Numbered from the stretch's first letter, positions 40,342 to 50,241 are shown. The stretch is 64,000 bases of DNA from Tetmemena sp. SeJ-2015 (GCA_027382625.1 JAJKFJ010022828.1:1-64000), one strand, 5' to 3'. Notes: a model not told the origin generated them from the sequence alone. Numbers and translations: made by a program.

Positions 40342-40820
40342 TCGACCTGGACGATACCGACCGCAGCCTGCTGCGCGCGCTGGCAGGCGATGGCACGCTG
40401 TCGGCGGGTGAATTGGGGCGGCGCTTCGGGATCAGCCAGCCCGGCGCTTGGCGGCGGGTGCGGCGGTTGGAGGAGGCCGGGGTCATCGCGGGGCGGCGGG
40501 TCGTCGTCGATCTGTCCAAGCTGGGCTTCGGCGTCACGGTGTTTCTGGGGGTGAAGCTTGCGACGCGGGGGCGGGTCAGCCTCGAGGATTTCGAGCGGGC
40601 GGTGATGGCGATCCCCGAGGTGCAGGTGGTGCAGCACGTTTTGGGGCTGTTCGATTACCGCCTGCGGGTGGTGGCGCGGGATATCGCGGATTTCGAGCGG
40701 GTCTTGCGGCGACGGATCATGACGCTGCCGGGGGTTGGCAATCTTGAGGCGAATGTGCTTTTGACCGAGGAGCGACGTCCCGGCCCGCTTGGCGCGACGG
40801 AAACGGTCGTGAAAGGGTGA
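40338..40820 (+). CDS. Lrp/AsnC family transcriptional regulator, second of a pair
   Basis: Intact, 160 residues: MIDLDDTDRSLLRALAGDGTLSAGELGRRFGISQPGAWRRVRRLEEAGVI (HTH) and GFGVTVFLGVKLATRG...FERAVMAIPEVQVVQHVLGLFDYRLRVVARDIADFERVLRRRIMTLPGVGNLEANVLL (RAM domain). The two genes overlap by four bases and may form hetero-oligomers. The similar-looking AhbA/AhbB sirohaem decarboxylases also occur as pairs, but no haem gene is nearby. Confidence 0.88.
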   Translation: MIDLDDTDRSLLRALAGDGTLSAGELGRRFGISQPGAWRRVRRLEEAGVIAGRRVVVDLSKLGFGVTVFLGVKLATRGRVSLEDFERAVMAIPEVQVVQHVLGLFDYRLRVVARDIADFERVLRRRIMTLPGVGNLEANVLLTEERRPGPLGATETVVKG

Positions 40821-40863
40821 CGCGGGGCGGCTAGCCTGCCGCCGTGCTGGCAGGGAGTGTGCC

Positions 40864-41951
40864 ATGAAGATCGTGAAGCTGGAAACCTTTGGCACGGAAT
40901 TCGTGTGCTTCGTCCGGGTGACGGATGAGACGGGCGCGACCGGCTGGGGGCAGCTTTCCACCTATTGCGCCGATATCACGGCCGAGGTCTTTCACCGCCA
41001 GGTCGCGCCGCACGCCCTGGGCACGGATACCGAGGATCTGGAAGACACGCTGATCCGCGTGATCGAGCGCGAGCACAAGTTTCCCGGCAGTTACATCCGC
41101 CGCGCCCAAACGGGCCTCGACACCGCGATCTGGGATCTGCGGGGCAAGGCGGCGGGCAAGCCGGTGGTGGAACTTCTGGGCGGCACGCCGGGGCCGCTGC
41201 GTGCCTATGCCAGTTCGATGCGGCGCGACATCACGCCCGAGGACGAGGCCGCGCGCTTGTGCGCTGCGCGACCCCTAGGGCTTTACCGCCTTCAAATGGC
41301 GGTCGGGCGGAATCGGCCGCGACCGACGAATGGCCGGGCGGACCGAGGGCGTGTCGAGTACGGTCTCGAAAGCGCTGGGGCAGGGGCACGACATGCTGGT
41401 CGACGGCAATTCCGCCTTCACCCCCGCCCGGGCCATAGAGGTGGGCAAACGGCTGGAACAGGCCGGGATAGGCCATTTCGAGGAACCCTGCCGCTATTGG
41501 GAATACGACCAGACCGCCGAAGTGCGCCGGGCGCTTTCGATCGACGTGGCGGGCGGCGAGCAGGATTGCGAGTTCGTCATGTGGCAGATGTCGATCGCCA
41601 AACGCGCGGTCGATGTGCTGCAACCCGACATCATGTATCTGGGCGGCATCTGCCGCACGCTTGAGTCTGCCGGATGGCCATGCCGCCGGGCTGCCGATCA
41701 CGCCCCTATGCCGCGAACCTGTCGCTTGTCACCATGTCACGATGCATCTCTTGAAAGCGATCCCACCCCGGAAATATCTGGAATTTTCCATCGAGGGCTG
41801 GATTACTACCCTTTGGGCAGAAGGGCTTTTCCTCAACGACCCCTACCGGATCGAAGCGGCCATGCCATTGTCCCGGGATGCGCCCGGCGGGGCTCGAGAT
41901 CAACCCCGACTGGCTGGCGCGCGCAACTATCGAGTTCGGAAAAAGACCTGA
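40864..41951 (+). CDS. Mandelate racemase / muconate lactonizing enzyme family protein, frameshifted
   Basis: Enolase-superfamily enzyme. N-terminal capping domain: MKIVKLETFGTEFVCFVRVTDETGATGWGQLSTYCADITAEVF, RRAQTGLDTAIWDLRGKAAGKPVVELLGG. The barrel, in another frame from about 41300, has DMLVDGNSAFTPARAIEVGKRLEQAGIGHFEEPCRYWEYDQTAEVRRALSIDVAGGEQ (metal ligands Asp, Glu and Glu) and DVLQPDIMYLGGI; a later frame has HHVTMHLLKAIPPRKYLEFSIEG with a His, then LNDPYRIE. Breaks near 41255, 41660 and 41850. Reaction unknown; the next gene, an aminotransferase, may act in the same pathway. Confidence 0.78.
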
Positions 41952-41978
41952 CTGCGAAGCCCTTTGAGGAGGAACGCG

Positions 41979-43045
41979 ATGCCCGGACTCTGCCAATGCG
42001 ACCCTGGGGGTTTGAAGAGTTTTCGTCTTCACCGTCGCAGCCTGAACACATGTCGGCCAAGTTCAGGCGTGATGCGCGATGTCTCGGCTCTGGTGAAAGA
42101 GGTCTAGGGCGGCACTTCGGTGGCCTGGTTCCGGGGGCGGCCCCTATGCGATGGAACGGGGGCCCGCGGCATTTTGGCCCGGGAAAGGGTCCCTGATCGT
42201 GCGCAACGGCTTTTCTCGTCCGCGGGAAACCAGATTTCGGGGCCCGGCGTTTCGCCCCAGACCACGTGTGATGGCGCGCAGCACCGGCAATGCGCCGGGC
42301 GCGGCCTTTGCGCCGCCGCCGGTCGAGGAGGGGTGGCGAAGATCCGCGAGGTGAAGCCCGAGCGTCTTCGCGCCGCATGTCGAAACCGCCAGCGGCATCA
42401 TCCTGCCCGATGATTACATCGCCGCCCTGGCGGCGGCGGCGCATGAGGTGGGGGCGCTGATGGTGCTGGATTGCATCGCCAGCGGCTGCGTCTGGGTCGA
42501 TATGGAGGCAACGGGGGTGGATGTGCTGATTTCCGCCCCGCAGAAGGGCTGGAGCGCGTCGCCCGCCGCCGGGATCGTGGTGATGGGGCCCCGCGCGGAA
42601 GAGCGCCTGGCGGCGACCACGACCGACAGTTTCGCACTGGATCTGAAGAATGGCGGCGATCATGGCGGCTTTTGAAAGGGCGGGCATGCCTATCATGCCA
42701 CCATGCCGACTGATGCAATCCTGGGGATGCGCGGGCGCAATGGGCCGAGACCAAGCATGGCTTGGCCGCGCGAAAAAAGCGCAATGGGACCTGGGGCCCC
42801 AAGGTGCGGGCGATGTTCGCCGCCCGTGGCATTCGTTCGGTCGCGGCCGAAGGCTTCCAGGCGCCGGGGGTTGTGGTCAGCTATACCGACGATCCGGCGG
42901 TGCAGAACGGCGCCAAGTTCCGCGACAAGGGCGTGCAGATCGCGGCGGCCCGAGGGCAGCGCCCCAAGCCGACTTCCGCCCTGGGCTCGTTTTTCGGGCA
43001 AGCTGAAGGGTGTCGGGCACCGTGGCGCGGCTGACCCGGCGGTAA
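41979..43045 (+). CDS. Class V PLP-dependent aminotransferase, frameshifted
   Basis: A strong ribosome site (GAGGAGGAA) precedes the ATG. The first 350 bp are badly frame-broken (MPGLCQCDPGGLK, HMSAKF, MRDVSALVKEV, LIVRNGF can be picked out). The middle is clear: VFAPHVETASGIILPDDYIAALAAAAHEVGALMVLDCIASGCVWVDMEATGVDVLISAPQKGWSASPAAGIVVM, where the Lys of SAPQKGW binds PLP and the Asp of LDCIASG contacts its ring nitrogen. The end (VRAMFAARGIRSVAAEGFQAPGVVVSYTDDPAVQNGAKF...) matches alanine-glyoxylate aminotransferase-like proteins. Stop at 43043-43045. Begins 27 bp after the enolase-type gene. Confidence 0.78.
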
Positions 43046-43137
43046 GGCGGGCCCGTAACGCCCCCGGGGGGGGGTGAAAACTTCGGGCCGGGCCTTCAAG
43101 GGCTGCGGACCGATAAACGCGAAGAAATCGCCGTGCC

Positions 43138-44321
43138 TCAGCGGACCCCGAGGCCGGCCCCCATCAGCGTCTTGCGCAGCGGCGCAAGCGTGTAGAGCGC
43201 ATCCAGCGCCCCGGCGCGCAGGTCGCGCAGGCCCTGTGCGCCAAGCATCGAGGGGCGGTTCAGCAGGTCGATCCGGTGACGCGCGCCAGCACTTCGGCAT
43301 GGCGGGCCTTGTGATAGGCATCCAGCATCTTTCTGCTGCCAAGATCGTCCGGCGCCTTTTGCGCGAGATCCACCAGCACCCGCAGATCGCCCAGCGACAT
43401 GTTCAGCCCCTGCGCGCCGATGGGCGGGACGACATGGGCGGCCTCGGCCAGAAGGGCAGTGCGTTCGCCCGCCATGCGCGCCGCCACCTGGGCGATGATC
43501 GGCCAGACCGTGCGGCGGCTGGCCAAGGTCAGCGGACCAAGGATCTGGCAGGAGCGCATATTCATCTCGGCCTCGAATTCCGCCACCGGCAGGGCGGCAA
43601 GCCGTTGCGCCGCCGGGCCTTCTTCCATCCAGACCACGGCCGAGGCGGTTTGCCGTCGCGGTCAGGCAGGGGGACCAGGGTGAAGGGCCCGCCCGAGCGG
43701 TGGATCTCGGTCGAGACATTCTCATGCGGGATCGGATGGGTGACGGCGAAGGCCAGCGCCTTCTGGCCATAGCGCATCGTGCGGACCGGGATGCCCAGAG
43801 CCTCGCGCATGGGCGAGGCGCGGCCATCGGCGGCGATCAGCAGCCGGGCCGAAACGGTGCTGCCATCGGACAGGGTGACGAGCGCCTCGGCGTCGCGCGT
43901 CAGCAGCGCCCGGGTGGCGGTGCCCGGACGGAAGGTGACATTGGAAAGTTCGGCGAGCCGCGCCACCATCTCGCGCCGCAACAGCCATTGGGCAGGTTCC
44001 AGCCAAAGGGCTGCTCGGAGATTTCGGAAGCGTCGAATCCTTGATCAACCGCGGCTCGGCCACCGGCCCGCCGGCATCAACGATCCGCATGATCTGAAGG
44101 ACGCGCATGGGGGCCAGCCTGTCCCACAGGCCCGCCTCTTGCAGGGACGGGGAGAGAGGTTGCAGGAAGCCGTGGTGCGCAGGTCGGCGGCTGGGTCGGC
44201 CTCGGCCGTGACCGGCGGTTCGGATCGACGCAGATCACACGGACCCGGCGGAACGAAGCCGCCGCGCGGTCAGCCCGGCGACGCCGCCGCCGGAGACGAG
44301 GATATCGGTCTGGATGCGCAT
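43138..44321 (-). CDS. UbiH/UbiF/COQ6-family FAD-dependent hydroxylase, frameshifted
   Basis: Group A flavoprotein monooxygenase, probably acting on a ubiquinone precursor. Start MRIQTDILVSGGGVAGLT (FAD-binding GxGxxG, read with one shift near 44280). Later: VLQIMRIVDAGGPVAEPRLIKD, LLRREMVARLAELSNVTFRPG, VSARLLIAADGRASPMREALGI (DG motif), MRYGQKALAFAVTHPIPHENVSTEIHRSGGPFTLVPLPD, VVWMEEGPAAQRL, and ALLAEAAHVVPPIGAQGLNMSLGDLRVLVDLA (GD motif with P-GQG-like loop), RKTLMGAGLGV at the end. Breaks near 44180, 44050, 43650 and 43270. About 390 residues. Which ring position it hydroxylates cannot be told. Confidence 0.82.
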
Positions 44322-44410
44322 CGGAGGCCTGCCTTTCGGCCCCGGTCTAGCGCAGGCGGGCGCGCTTGGCGAGGCGGCAAAGCCCCCGGTTGCGCCTCCG
44401 GCCGCGCGTC

Positions 44411-44641
44411 TCAGGGCCAGCTTATCGCGATGAAGAAGACGAACATCAGCGGCACCGCCGGCAGGCGCCAGGGTTCAGGGCGAAAATACCCCAGGTCTTG
44501 ATGGGAAGAACCAGCCCCAGCAGAAGCACCGGCACCAGCCAGAGGACCATCTCGGCGGCCCGATCGGTGGGCGCGGCCTTGCCGGTCAGGGCGGCTGACC
44601 GGCGTGATCGGCGGTTTCGCGCAAGGTGAGGGTGCGGTCAT
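44411..44641 (-). CDS. Small membrane protein, frameshifted
   Basis: An ATG at 44641 and a stop at 44411 bound about 76 codons. In mixed frames the text gives ALTGKAAPTDRAAEMVLWLVPVLLLGLVLPIKTWGIFAL and EPWRLPAVPLMFVFFIAISWP: two hydrophobic helices. Single-base breaks lie near 44590 and 44480. Family not recognised. Lies downstream of the HAD nucleotidase and upstream of the UbiH-like gene, all on the minus strand. Confidence 0.5.
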   Translation of the reverse strand: MTAPSPCAKPPITPVSRPDRQGRAHRSGRRDGPLAGAGASAGAGSSHQDLGYFRPEPWRLPAVPLMFVFFIAISWP

Positions 44642-44790
44642 GGCGGGTCCTCCGGGCGCAAAGCGGCATGTCAGATGCAGCTTCAGATACGGATTCCGCG
44701 CCGCCGCCAAAGAGGCGTGATGCCGCAGTGCGGCAATCTGTCAGGGCCAGAGAGAGGCTGTCGCGAGGGCAAGGACCGCGATCAAGGTGA

Positions 44791-45434
44791 TCAGCCCTGG
44801 ATCAGCCGCGCAAGAAACCCCGCAAGATCAGCGGTATGGTGATGGATATGCGGCGCGGGTTCCGGATCGGGCGCGACATGCACGGTGCGCAGCCCCATGG
44901 CATGGGGCACTTCAAGATTGCGTGCGTCATCTTCGAACATCGCCGCTTTTCCGGGCAGAAGCCCGTCCTTGGCGAAAACCATCTCGAAGGCCTCGCGCTG
45001 GGGCTTGGGGCGGTAATCGGCATCCTCGACGCCATAGACCGCGTCGAAGACCCCGTTCAGGCCGCGCGCGGCCAAGACCTTGGCGGCATAGGGCCGGTCG
45101 GCATTGGTGAACACGATGCGGCGGCCGGGCAGGGCGGCGTGCCGGCCAGCGCCGGTCGGGGCGCAGGGCCGAGAAGTCGATGTCATGGACATCGGCCAGA
45201 TAATCGCCGGGATGGATGGCATGTTCCTGCATCAGCCCCGCCAGCGTGGTGCCATAAAGCGCCCAGTAATGGCGGCGCAGATGGTCGGCCTTTTCGCGGT
45301 CCACCGCCAGCCGGGACATGACCCAGTCGGTCATCTTCACTTCGATCTGGTCGAAGAGCCGCGCCTCGGGCGGATACAGCGTTTGTCCAGGTGAAGACCC
45401 AGGTGGAGACATGGGAGAAATCATCTTTCGGCAT
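44791..45434 (-). CDS. Pyrimidine 5'-nucleotidase, HAD superfamily, frameshifted
   Basis: MPKDDFSHVSTWVF starts the protein; the DLDNTLYPPEARLFDQI-type motif I is split by a frame break at about 45390 (the alternate frame reads TLYPPEARLFDQIEVKMTDWVMSRLAVDREKADHLRRHYWALYGTTLAGLMQEH). Then VHDIDFSALRPD, and after a break near 45150 GRRIVFTNADRPYAAKVLAARGLNGVFDAVYGVEDADYRPKPQREAFEMV (motifs II and III, TNA and KP) and AMFEDDARNLEVPHAMGLRTVHV (motif IV). About 214 residues. Likely dephosphorylates pyrimidine nucleotides; specificity inferred from the family. Confidence 0.82.
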
Positions 45435-45522
45435 GTGCTTCTAGGCCGGGCTGCGGCATTTGGAAGGGTTGAACGGTTTCGGCGCGCGACTAGGGTCGCG
45501 GTCAGGGAAGGAGGCCCGTAGG

Positions 45523-46158
45523 GTGCAGAAAGATGCCTATACGCTGATCCTCGAGGCGATCGACGCGGGGCTATACAAGCCCGGTGACCGGCTGGTGGAA
45601 TCCGAGCTGGCCGAGCGCCTTGGCGTGTCGCGAACCCCCGTGCGCGAGGCGTTGCAGCGGCTGGAGACGCAGGCGATGCTGACGCGCGACGGGCGCAGCC
45701 TGATTGTCGCCTCGCTCGACCATAACCAGTTGGCGGACCTTTACGCGGTGCGGACCGAGCTTGAGGGTCTGGCCGCGCGGCTGGCGGCGCGTCATGCGAC
45801 GGACGAGGAAATCCGCGTCTTGCGCGGCATGGTGACCGACGACCGCGCGCTGCTTGGCGGCGATCCGAAGCTGCTGAGCCGGGCCAACAAGCGGTTCCAC
45901 CGGCAGATCCATCTGGCCAGCCACAACCGTTTTCTGGTGCAGCAGCTTGACCTTGTGCATCGGTCGATGGCGCTGATGGCCAATACCTCATTCGCGGCCG
46001 AGGGGCGGGACGAGGTGGCGCTGGACGAGCATGAGGCGATTGTCGCGGCGCTGGAGCAACAGGATGGCGAAGCAGCCTATCAGGCGCTGAAAGCCCATAT
46101 CAGCAAGGCTTTTGAGACCCGGCTGAGGGTCGAGGCCGGCGAGCTGAAGCTACGCTGA
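45523..46158 (+). CDS. GntR family regulator, FCD subfamily
   Basis: GTG start with GGAAGGAGG ten bases upstream. N-terminal winged HTH: DAYTLILEAIDAGLYKPGDRLVESELAERLGVSRTPVREALQRLETQAMLT. C-terminal FCD domain of helices with the metal-type His/Asp positions (DLYAVRTELEGLAARLAA, ANKRFHRQIHLASHN, LDEHEAIVAALEQQDGEAAYQALKAHI). Intact, 211 residues. Usually represses catabolic operons in answer to organic acids. Its target is not evident; it converges with the glycosyltransferase gene. Confidence 0.9.
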   Translation: MQKDAYTLILEAIDAGLYKPGDRLVESELAERLGVSRTPVREALQRLETQAMLTRDGRSLIVASLDHNQLADLYAVRTELEGLAARLAARHATDEEIRVLRGMVTDDRALLGGDPKLLSRANKRFHRQIHLASHNRFLVQQLDLVHRSMALMANTSFAAEGRDEVALDEHEAIVAALEQQDGEAAYQALKAHISKAFETRLRVEAGELKLR

Positions 46159-48206
46159 TATCCTTTTCCGATCAATGGATTGTCTTGCATCGTGCCAGAG
46201 GTTGTCCTGGCGCGCGCGGGCCGTGAAAAGACCCGTCCGGCCGGGTTGGCCAAGGGCGGCCCCGGACTGGAATGCCTGGCGCGGCGGGCGTGTTTCACCG
46301 GTGCGCGGCTCGCCGGGGTCAAAATGGCCGTGGCTGGTCTTGTCCCAGTAGAAGGGCCGCGCCGCCAGTTCCCACAGCGCCTTGTAGGCCGCAAAGGCCG
46401 CGAGCGGGAAGTATAAATGCAGCGTCGGCACCCAGAGCGGCGACAGCCGGTGACCGGTGCGGCGCAGCGCGATGATGCCGGTGGCGATGGTCAGCGCCTC
46501 GGAGGTCAGGAACAGCGCCAGCAGCAGATGCAGCCCGGTGGGCGACAGGCTTTGCAGCATGGGGCGCCGCAGACCAAGCGCCAGCAGCCAGAAACTCCAC
46601 AACAGGGGTGCCAGCAGCGTTTGCAGGATCGAGCCCAGGAACATGATCTGAAAGCCCAGAAAGCCGCGCGGTCCAAGTTGGCGCCACAGCAGGGCCGGGT
46701 CGCGCATATGCACGAGCCAGGTCAGCATATAGCCCTTGATCCAGCGCGAGCGCTGCTTGATCCAGGCGAGGGGGCGGCAATTCGCCTCCTCCCCGGTCAC
46801 GGTGTCGATCAATTCGGTCCGATAGCCGTGACGGGCCAGGCGGATGCCGAGATCGGCATCCTCGGTGACGTTATGGGATCCCAGCCGCCCAGGGCCTCAA
46901 GCACGGCGCGGCGGAAGAACAGGGTCGTGCCGCCCAAGGGCACGGCAAGGCCCAACCGCGCGATGCCGGGCAGCAATCAGCCGGAACCAGAGGCGTATTC
47001 CATGGTGAAAGCCGGAGCCATGGTTGCGCAGCGCATTGTGAAATCGAGGACGCCTTGAGGCAGGCCACATCCGGCGAGCCGGCCCGAATTGCGCGGCACG
47101 CGGCGCATTGGACGGCTCGGCCGCATCGTCGGCATCGTGATCGCCCGACGCGCCACGCATGGTCCAGCGCCAGGTTCAGGGCGCGGGTTGGGCTTGATGC
47201 GGCCGGGAGGCGCGATCACCACCCGCATCCAGGGCGGCAGATCGGCCCCGGCCAGGGCGGCGCGGGTCATTTCATCCTCGGCCTCGACCGCAAGCACGAC
47301 TTCCAGCAGATCGCGCGGGTAATCCAGCCGCGACAGCCGCCGCACCAGCCGGGGGGCGATGTCGCTTTCGCGGTACAACGCGACAATGACCGAAACCGGC
47401 GGCAGCCGGGCCAGATCGGGCGGGGGCGGTTCGGGCGGCGGCGGCCGCAGGGCCGCCAGCGTGGCGGCCAGTTTCAGCGCCATGGCAAGCGACAGGGACA
47501 GGACGGCCAGCGCAAGCAGCAACCAGGGCAGCAGCAGCGGCATGGCACCCAGGCAGGCCACGGCAAGAAGAAGTGTAAAAACAAGGCCTTGCATGGCTTT
47601 CGCGCCGGTTTGGCCACGACCCCAGTTCCGGCAGCTTTCGGCCGGGGCAACGCGATGCTCGGCCAGATGGGCCAGCCTTGCGCCCCGCGCAGTGAAGGCG
47701 CCCTCGATCTGGTCCAGGATGGGCCCAGCGCCATGGCCACCGGCCAAGCCGCGCCTCGAGCATCGGGCGCAGGCAGTGAAACTCTTCCGGGCGCGCGGTG
47801 ACCACGATCACCACCGCCCCGGCCCGCCGCCAGGGCAGGACCCCGTGACGCAGGCAATCGGCCAGCGTGAAGCGGTCGATCAACCGGACATCGGGCAAGG
47901 GATGGCAGGGATCGACGCGGGCGACACCAAAATGGCGGGCGGCGGCATCAAGCAGGCTGTCCTCGTCCATCGCGCCGCGCGCGATCAGCCCGGTCGAAGC
48001 CGCGCGATCCCGCCGCCGCGACCCGAGCGCCAGCGCGTGAACCAGATCATCCGGCCGGACAGGCCCTGCCGCACCAGCGACAGTGGAAAGGTCCGGGTCA
48101 GGTCGGGTGGGGGAAGGGGTGAAGGCGGCGGCGCCGGCTTGCCTTGCGGCGGCGGCGGGGCCACCGCGGCCGCCCCGAGGCGAAGGATCGGAAGAGTTGC
48201 GGTCAT
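46150..48206 (-). CDS. Membrane glycosyltransferase family 2 with N-terminal GspE-like domain, frameshifted
   Basis: N-terminal part: Pro-rich start, then MDEDSLLDAAARHFGVARVDPCHPLPDVRLIDRFTLADCLRHGVLPWRRAGAVVIVVTARPEEF, which resembles the GspE/MshE N-domain found in front of some glycosyltransferases. Next helices LVFTLLLAVACLGAMPLLLPWLLLALAVLSLSLAM, then the GT-A domain PPVSVIVALYRESDIAPRLVRRLSRLDYPRDLLEVVLAVEAEDEMTRAAL, and after damage at 46830-47160 a QxxRW motif (IKQRSRWIKGYMLTW) and several more helices (LGFQIMFLGSILQTLLAPLLWSFWLLALGL). BcsA-like layout, so export of a polysaccharide is likely. Three phased TTAA boxes lie 55-81 bp upstream. Confidence 0.78.
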
Positions 48207-48260
48207 GCCCCTTAGCCCCCATGGCCCGCGATACGCGGCGCAAGGCTGCGCCGGCGCGGG

Positions 48261-48287
48261 TTAAAGAGGCGTTAACAGGCGGTTAAC
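48261..48287. promoter_or_regulatory. Three phased TTAA boxes, two overlapping CtrA-type sites
   Basis: TTAA at 48261-48264, 48272-48275 and 48283-48286, each separated by exactly seven bases, the last followed by C. This makes two overlapping TTAA-N7-TTAA CtrA recognition sequences on an 11-bp repeat. It lies in the 99-bp gap between the carA stop and the glycosyltransferase start, both on the minus strand. Confidence 0.65.
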
Positions 48288-48305
48288 TCTGTGCGGTTTG
48301 CGCGC

Positions 48306-49460
48306 TCAGGCGCTGCGACGCGCCTGCATGGCGGCGGCGAAACGGTCGAACAGATAATAGCTGTCCTGCGGGCCGGGCGAGGCCTCGGGGTGGTATTGCA
48401 CCGAGAAGATCGGCTTGCCATCGACCGCGATCCCGCAGTTCGAACCGTCGAACAGCGAGACATGGGTTTCGCTGACGCCTTTGGGCAGGGTCTGGCTGTC
48501 GACGGTGAAACCGTGGTTCATCGAGGTGATCTCGACCTTGCCGGTGGTGAGGTCCTTGACCGGATGGTTCGCGCCGTGGTGGCCGTGGTTCATCTTGACG
48601 GTCTTGGCACCCAGCGCCAGCGCCAGCATCTGGTGGCCGAGGCAGATGCCGAAGAGCGGCAGGTCGGCATCCAGCACGCCGCGGATCATCGGCACGGCAT
48701 AGGCGCCGGTGGCTGCCGGATCACCGGGGCCGTTCGAGAGGAACACGCCCTCGGGGTTCAGGGCCAGCACATCCTCGGCGGTGGCCGAGGCGGGAAGCAC
48801 GGTCACGTCGCAACCGACCGAGGCGAGGCAGCGCAGGATGTTGCGTTTCGCGCCGTAGTCGATGGCGACGACGCGCAGGCCCGCGCCCTCGCGCCTGGCA
48901 TAGCCTTCGGGCCAGGCCCACCGCTTCTCATCCCAGCGGTAGGATTGGGCGCAGGTCACGTCTTTGGCCAGGTCAAGGCCTACCAGGCCTTTCCAGGCGC
49001 GGGCCTTGGCGACCAGGCGCTCGATGTCGAATTTGCCTGCGGGGTCATGGGCGAGTGCCACATGCGGGGCGCCCTGCTGGCGGATGGCGCGGGTCAGGCG
49101 GCGGGTGTCGATGCCGCCGATGCCGATGCGGCCGATCTTTTCCAGCCAGGCCTGCAACTCTCCGCTTGCGCGCCAGTTCGACGGCTCGGTCGGGTCCCAT
49201 TTCACCACCATTCCGGCGGCGACGGGGGTCGCGGTCTCGTCATCCTCGGGGGTGACGCCGACGTTGCCGACATGGGGGAAGGTGAAGGTCACGACCTGCC
49301 CCGCATAGGACGGGTCGGTCATGATTTCCTGATAGCCGGTCATCGCGGTGTTGAACACGAGTTCCGCCACCGTCTCGCCCGTGGCGCCAAAGCCCTTGCC
49401 ATAGAACACCGTGCCATCGGCAAGCGCGAGGCAGGCGGTAGCATCGCGCGGGGCGGGCAT
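48306..49460 (-). CDS. carA: Carbamoyl-phosphate synthase small subunit
   Basis: Glutaminase subunit feeding ammonia to CarB for arginine and pyrimidine synthesis. The start MPAPRDATACLALADGTVFYGKGFGA at 49460 has AGGAG just upstream; an in-frame ATG seven codons earlier lacks one. FNTAMTGYQEIMTDPSYAGQVVTFTFPHVGNVG and GGIDTRRLTRAIRQQG are typical; the class I glutaminase domain has VFLSNGPGDPAA, LFGICLGHQMLALALGAKT (nucleophile Cys) and FSVQYHPEASPGPQDS (His, Glu). Intact, 384 residues. carB is not in the window. Confidence 0.97.
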   Translation of the reverse strand: MPAPRDATACLALADGTVFYGKGFGATGETVAELVFNTAMTGYQEIMTDPSYAGQVVTFTFPHVGNVGVTPEDDETATPVAAGMVVKWDPTEPSNWRASGELQAWLEKIGRIGIGGIDTRRLTRAIRQQGAPHVALAHDPAGKFDIERLVAKARAWKGLVGLDLAKDVTCAQSYRWDEKRWAWPEGYARREGAGLRVVAIDYGAKRNILRCLASVGCDVTVLPASATAEDVLALNPEGVFLSNGPGDPAATGAYAVPMIRGVLDADLPLFGICLGHQMLALALGAKTVKMNHGHHGANHPVKDLTTGKVEITSMNHGFTVDSQTLPKGVSETHVSLFDGSNCGIAVDGKPIFSVQYHPEASPGPQDSYYLFDRFAAAMQARRSA

Positions 49461-49641
49461 GGTCGACTCTCCTATCGGCAAATTGGCGCGAACCTAAAGA
49501 GGCGGGCAGGCGGGGTCAAGGCCTGATTGCAAAAGGATTTTTAAGCAAAATCAATAACTTGCCTTTATGTGCCGTGGTTGCGCGGACCGGCGGGCTGGGG
49601 TATGGTCAGGGCTTCGGGGAAAACCATGGGGATGGCCGGAG

Positions 49642-50100
49642 ATGTCTTTGCGCGAGCGGCTTCAGACCGCGTTGAAAGATGCGATGCGGGCCAAGGCGGC
49701 GGACAGGCTGTCGACGCTGCGGCTGATCAATGCCGCGATCAAGGACCGCGACATCGCCAACCGTGGCGAAGGCGGCGACGGGGTGGTGTCGGATGGCGAT
49801 ATCCTTGCCATCATGGGCAAGATGGTCAAGCAACGGCAGGAAAGCGCGCGCGCCTATGAAGAGGGCGGGCGGCTGGAACTGGCGGAAAAGGAACTGAACG
49901 AAATCAAGGTCATCCAGGAGTTTCTGCCGCGCCAGATGACCGAGGCCGAAGTTGCTGCGGCGGTCGAGGCAGCCATGGCCGAGACAGGGGCCGCCAGCAT
50001 CCGCGATGTCGGCAAGGTGATGGCCGTGCTGAAGGCGAAATATGCCGGCCAGATGGATTTCGGCGCCGTGGGCGCGGTGGTCAAGGCGCGTTTCGGCTAA
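49642..50100 (+). CDS. GatB/YqeY domain-containing protein
   Basis: MSLRERLQTALKDAMRAKAADRLSTLRLINAAIKDRDIANRG ... MVKQRQESARAYEEGGRLELAEKELNEIKVIQEFLPRQMTEAEVAAAVEAAMAETGAASIRDVGKVMAVLKAKYAGQMDFGAVGAVVKARFG is a textbook YqeY: a helical domain like the C-terminal part of GatB, thought to touch tRNA, cellular role unclear. Intact, 152 residues. Divergent from carA, as in many alphaproteobacteria. An array of 11-bp repeats follows its stop. Confidence 0.93.
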   Translation: MSLRERLQTALKDAMRAKAADRLSTLRLINAAIKDRDIANRGEGGDGVVSDGDILAIMGKMVKQRQESARAYEEGGRLELAEKELNEIKVIQEFLPRQMTEAEVAAAVEAAMAETGAASIRDVGKVMAVLKAKYAGQMDFGAVGAVVKARFG

Positions 50101-50124
50101 TCCCGCAAGGGCCGCGTTCCGGCG

Positions 50125-50168
50125 TCTGGCGAAGGTCTGGCAAACGTCAGGCAAACGTCGGGCGAAGG
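50125..50168 (+). repeat. Four tandem 11-bp units (TCTGGCGAAGG consensus), second array
   Basis: TCTGGCGAAGG, TCTGGCAAACG, TCAGGCAAACG and TCGGGCGAAGG follow without gaps, perhaps with a fifth decayed unit (CCTGCCGCGAA). It begins 25 bp after the yqeY stop and ends 73 bp before the next start; both genes are on the plus strand, so the units read in the direction of transcription, as in the first array at 5624-5667. Confidence 0.8.
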
Positions 50169-50241
50169 CCTGCCGCGAAAGGGAACTTCGGGCGGCCCCT
50201 GCGAGTTGTTCCGGCAGGTGCCCGTTCAGACAGGAGCCGCC

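Noticed and set aside
39884..40820. The Lrp/AsnC pair as AhbA/AhbB sirohaem decarboxylases
   Set aside because: Both proteins start with a regular winged HTH and lie divergent from ilvC with a palindromic spacer; no haem or sirohaem gene is nearby.
46150..48206. Link of the glycosyltransferase to a gene transfer agent cluster
   Set aside because: Only the CtrA-type sites hint at it. No capsid, tail, head-spike or packaging gene occurs in the window.
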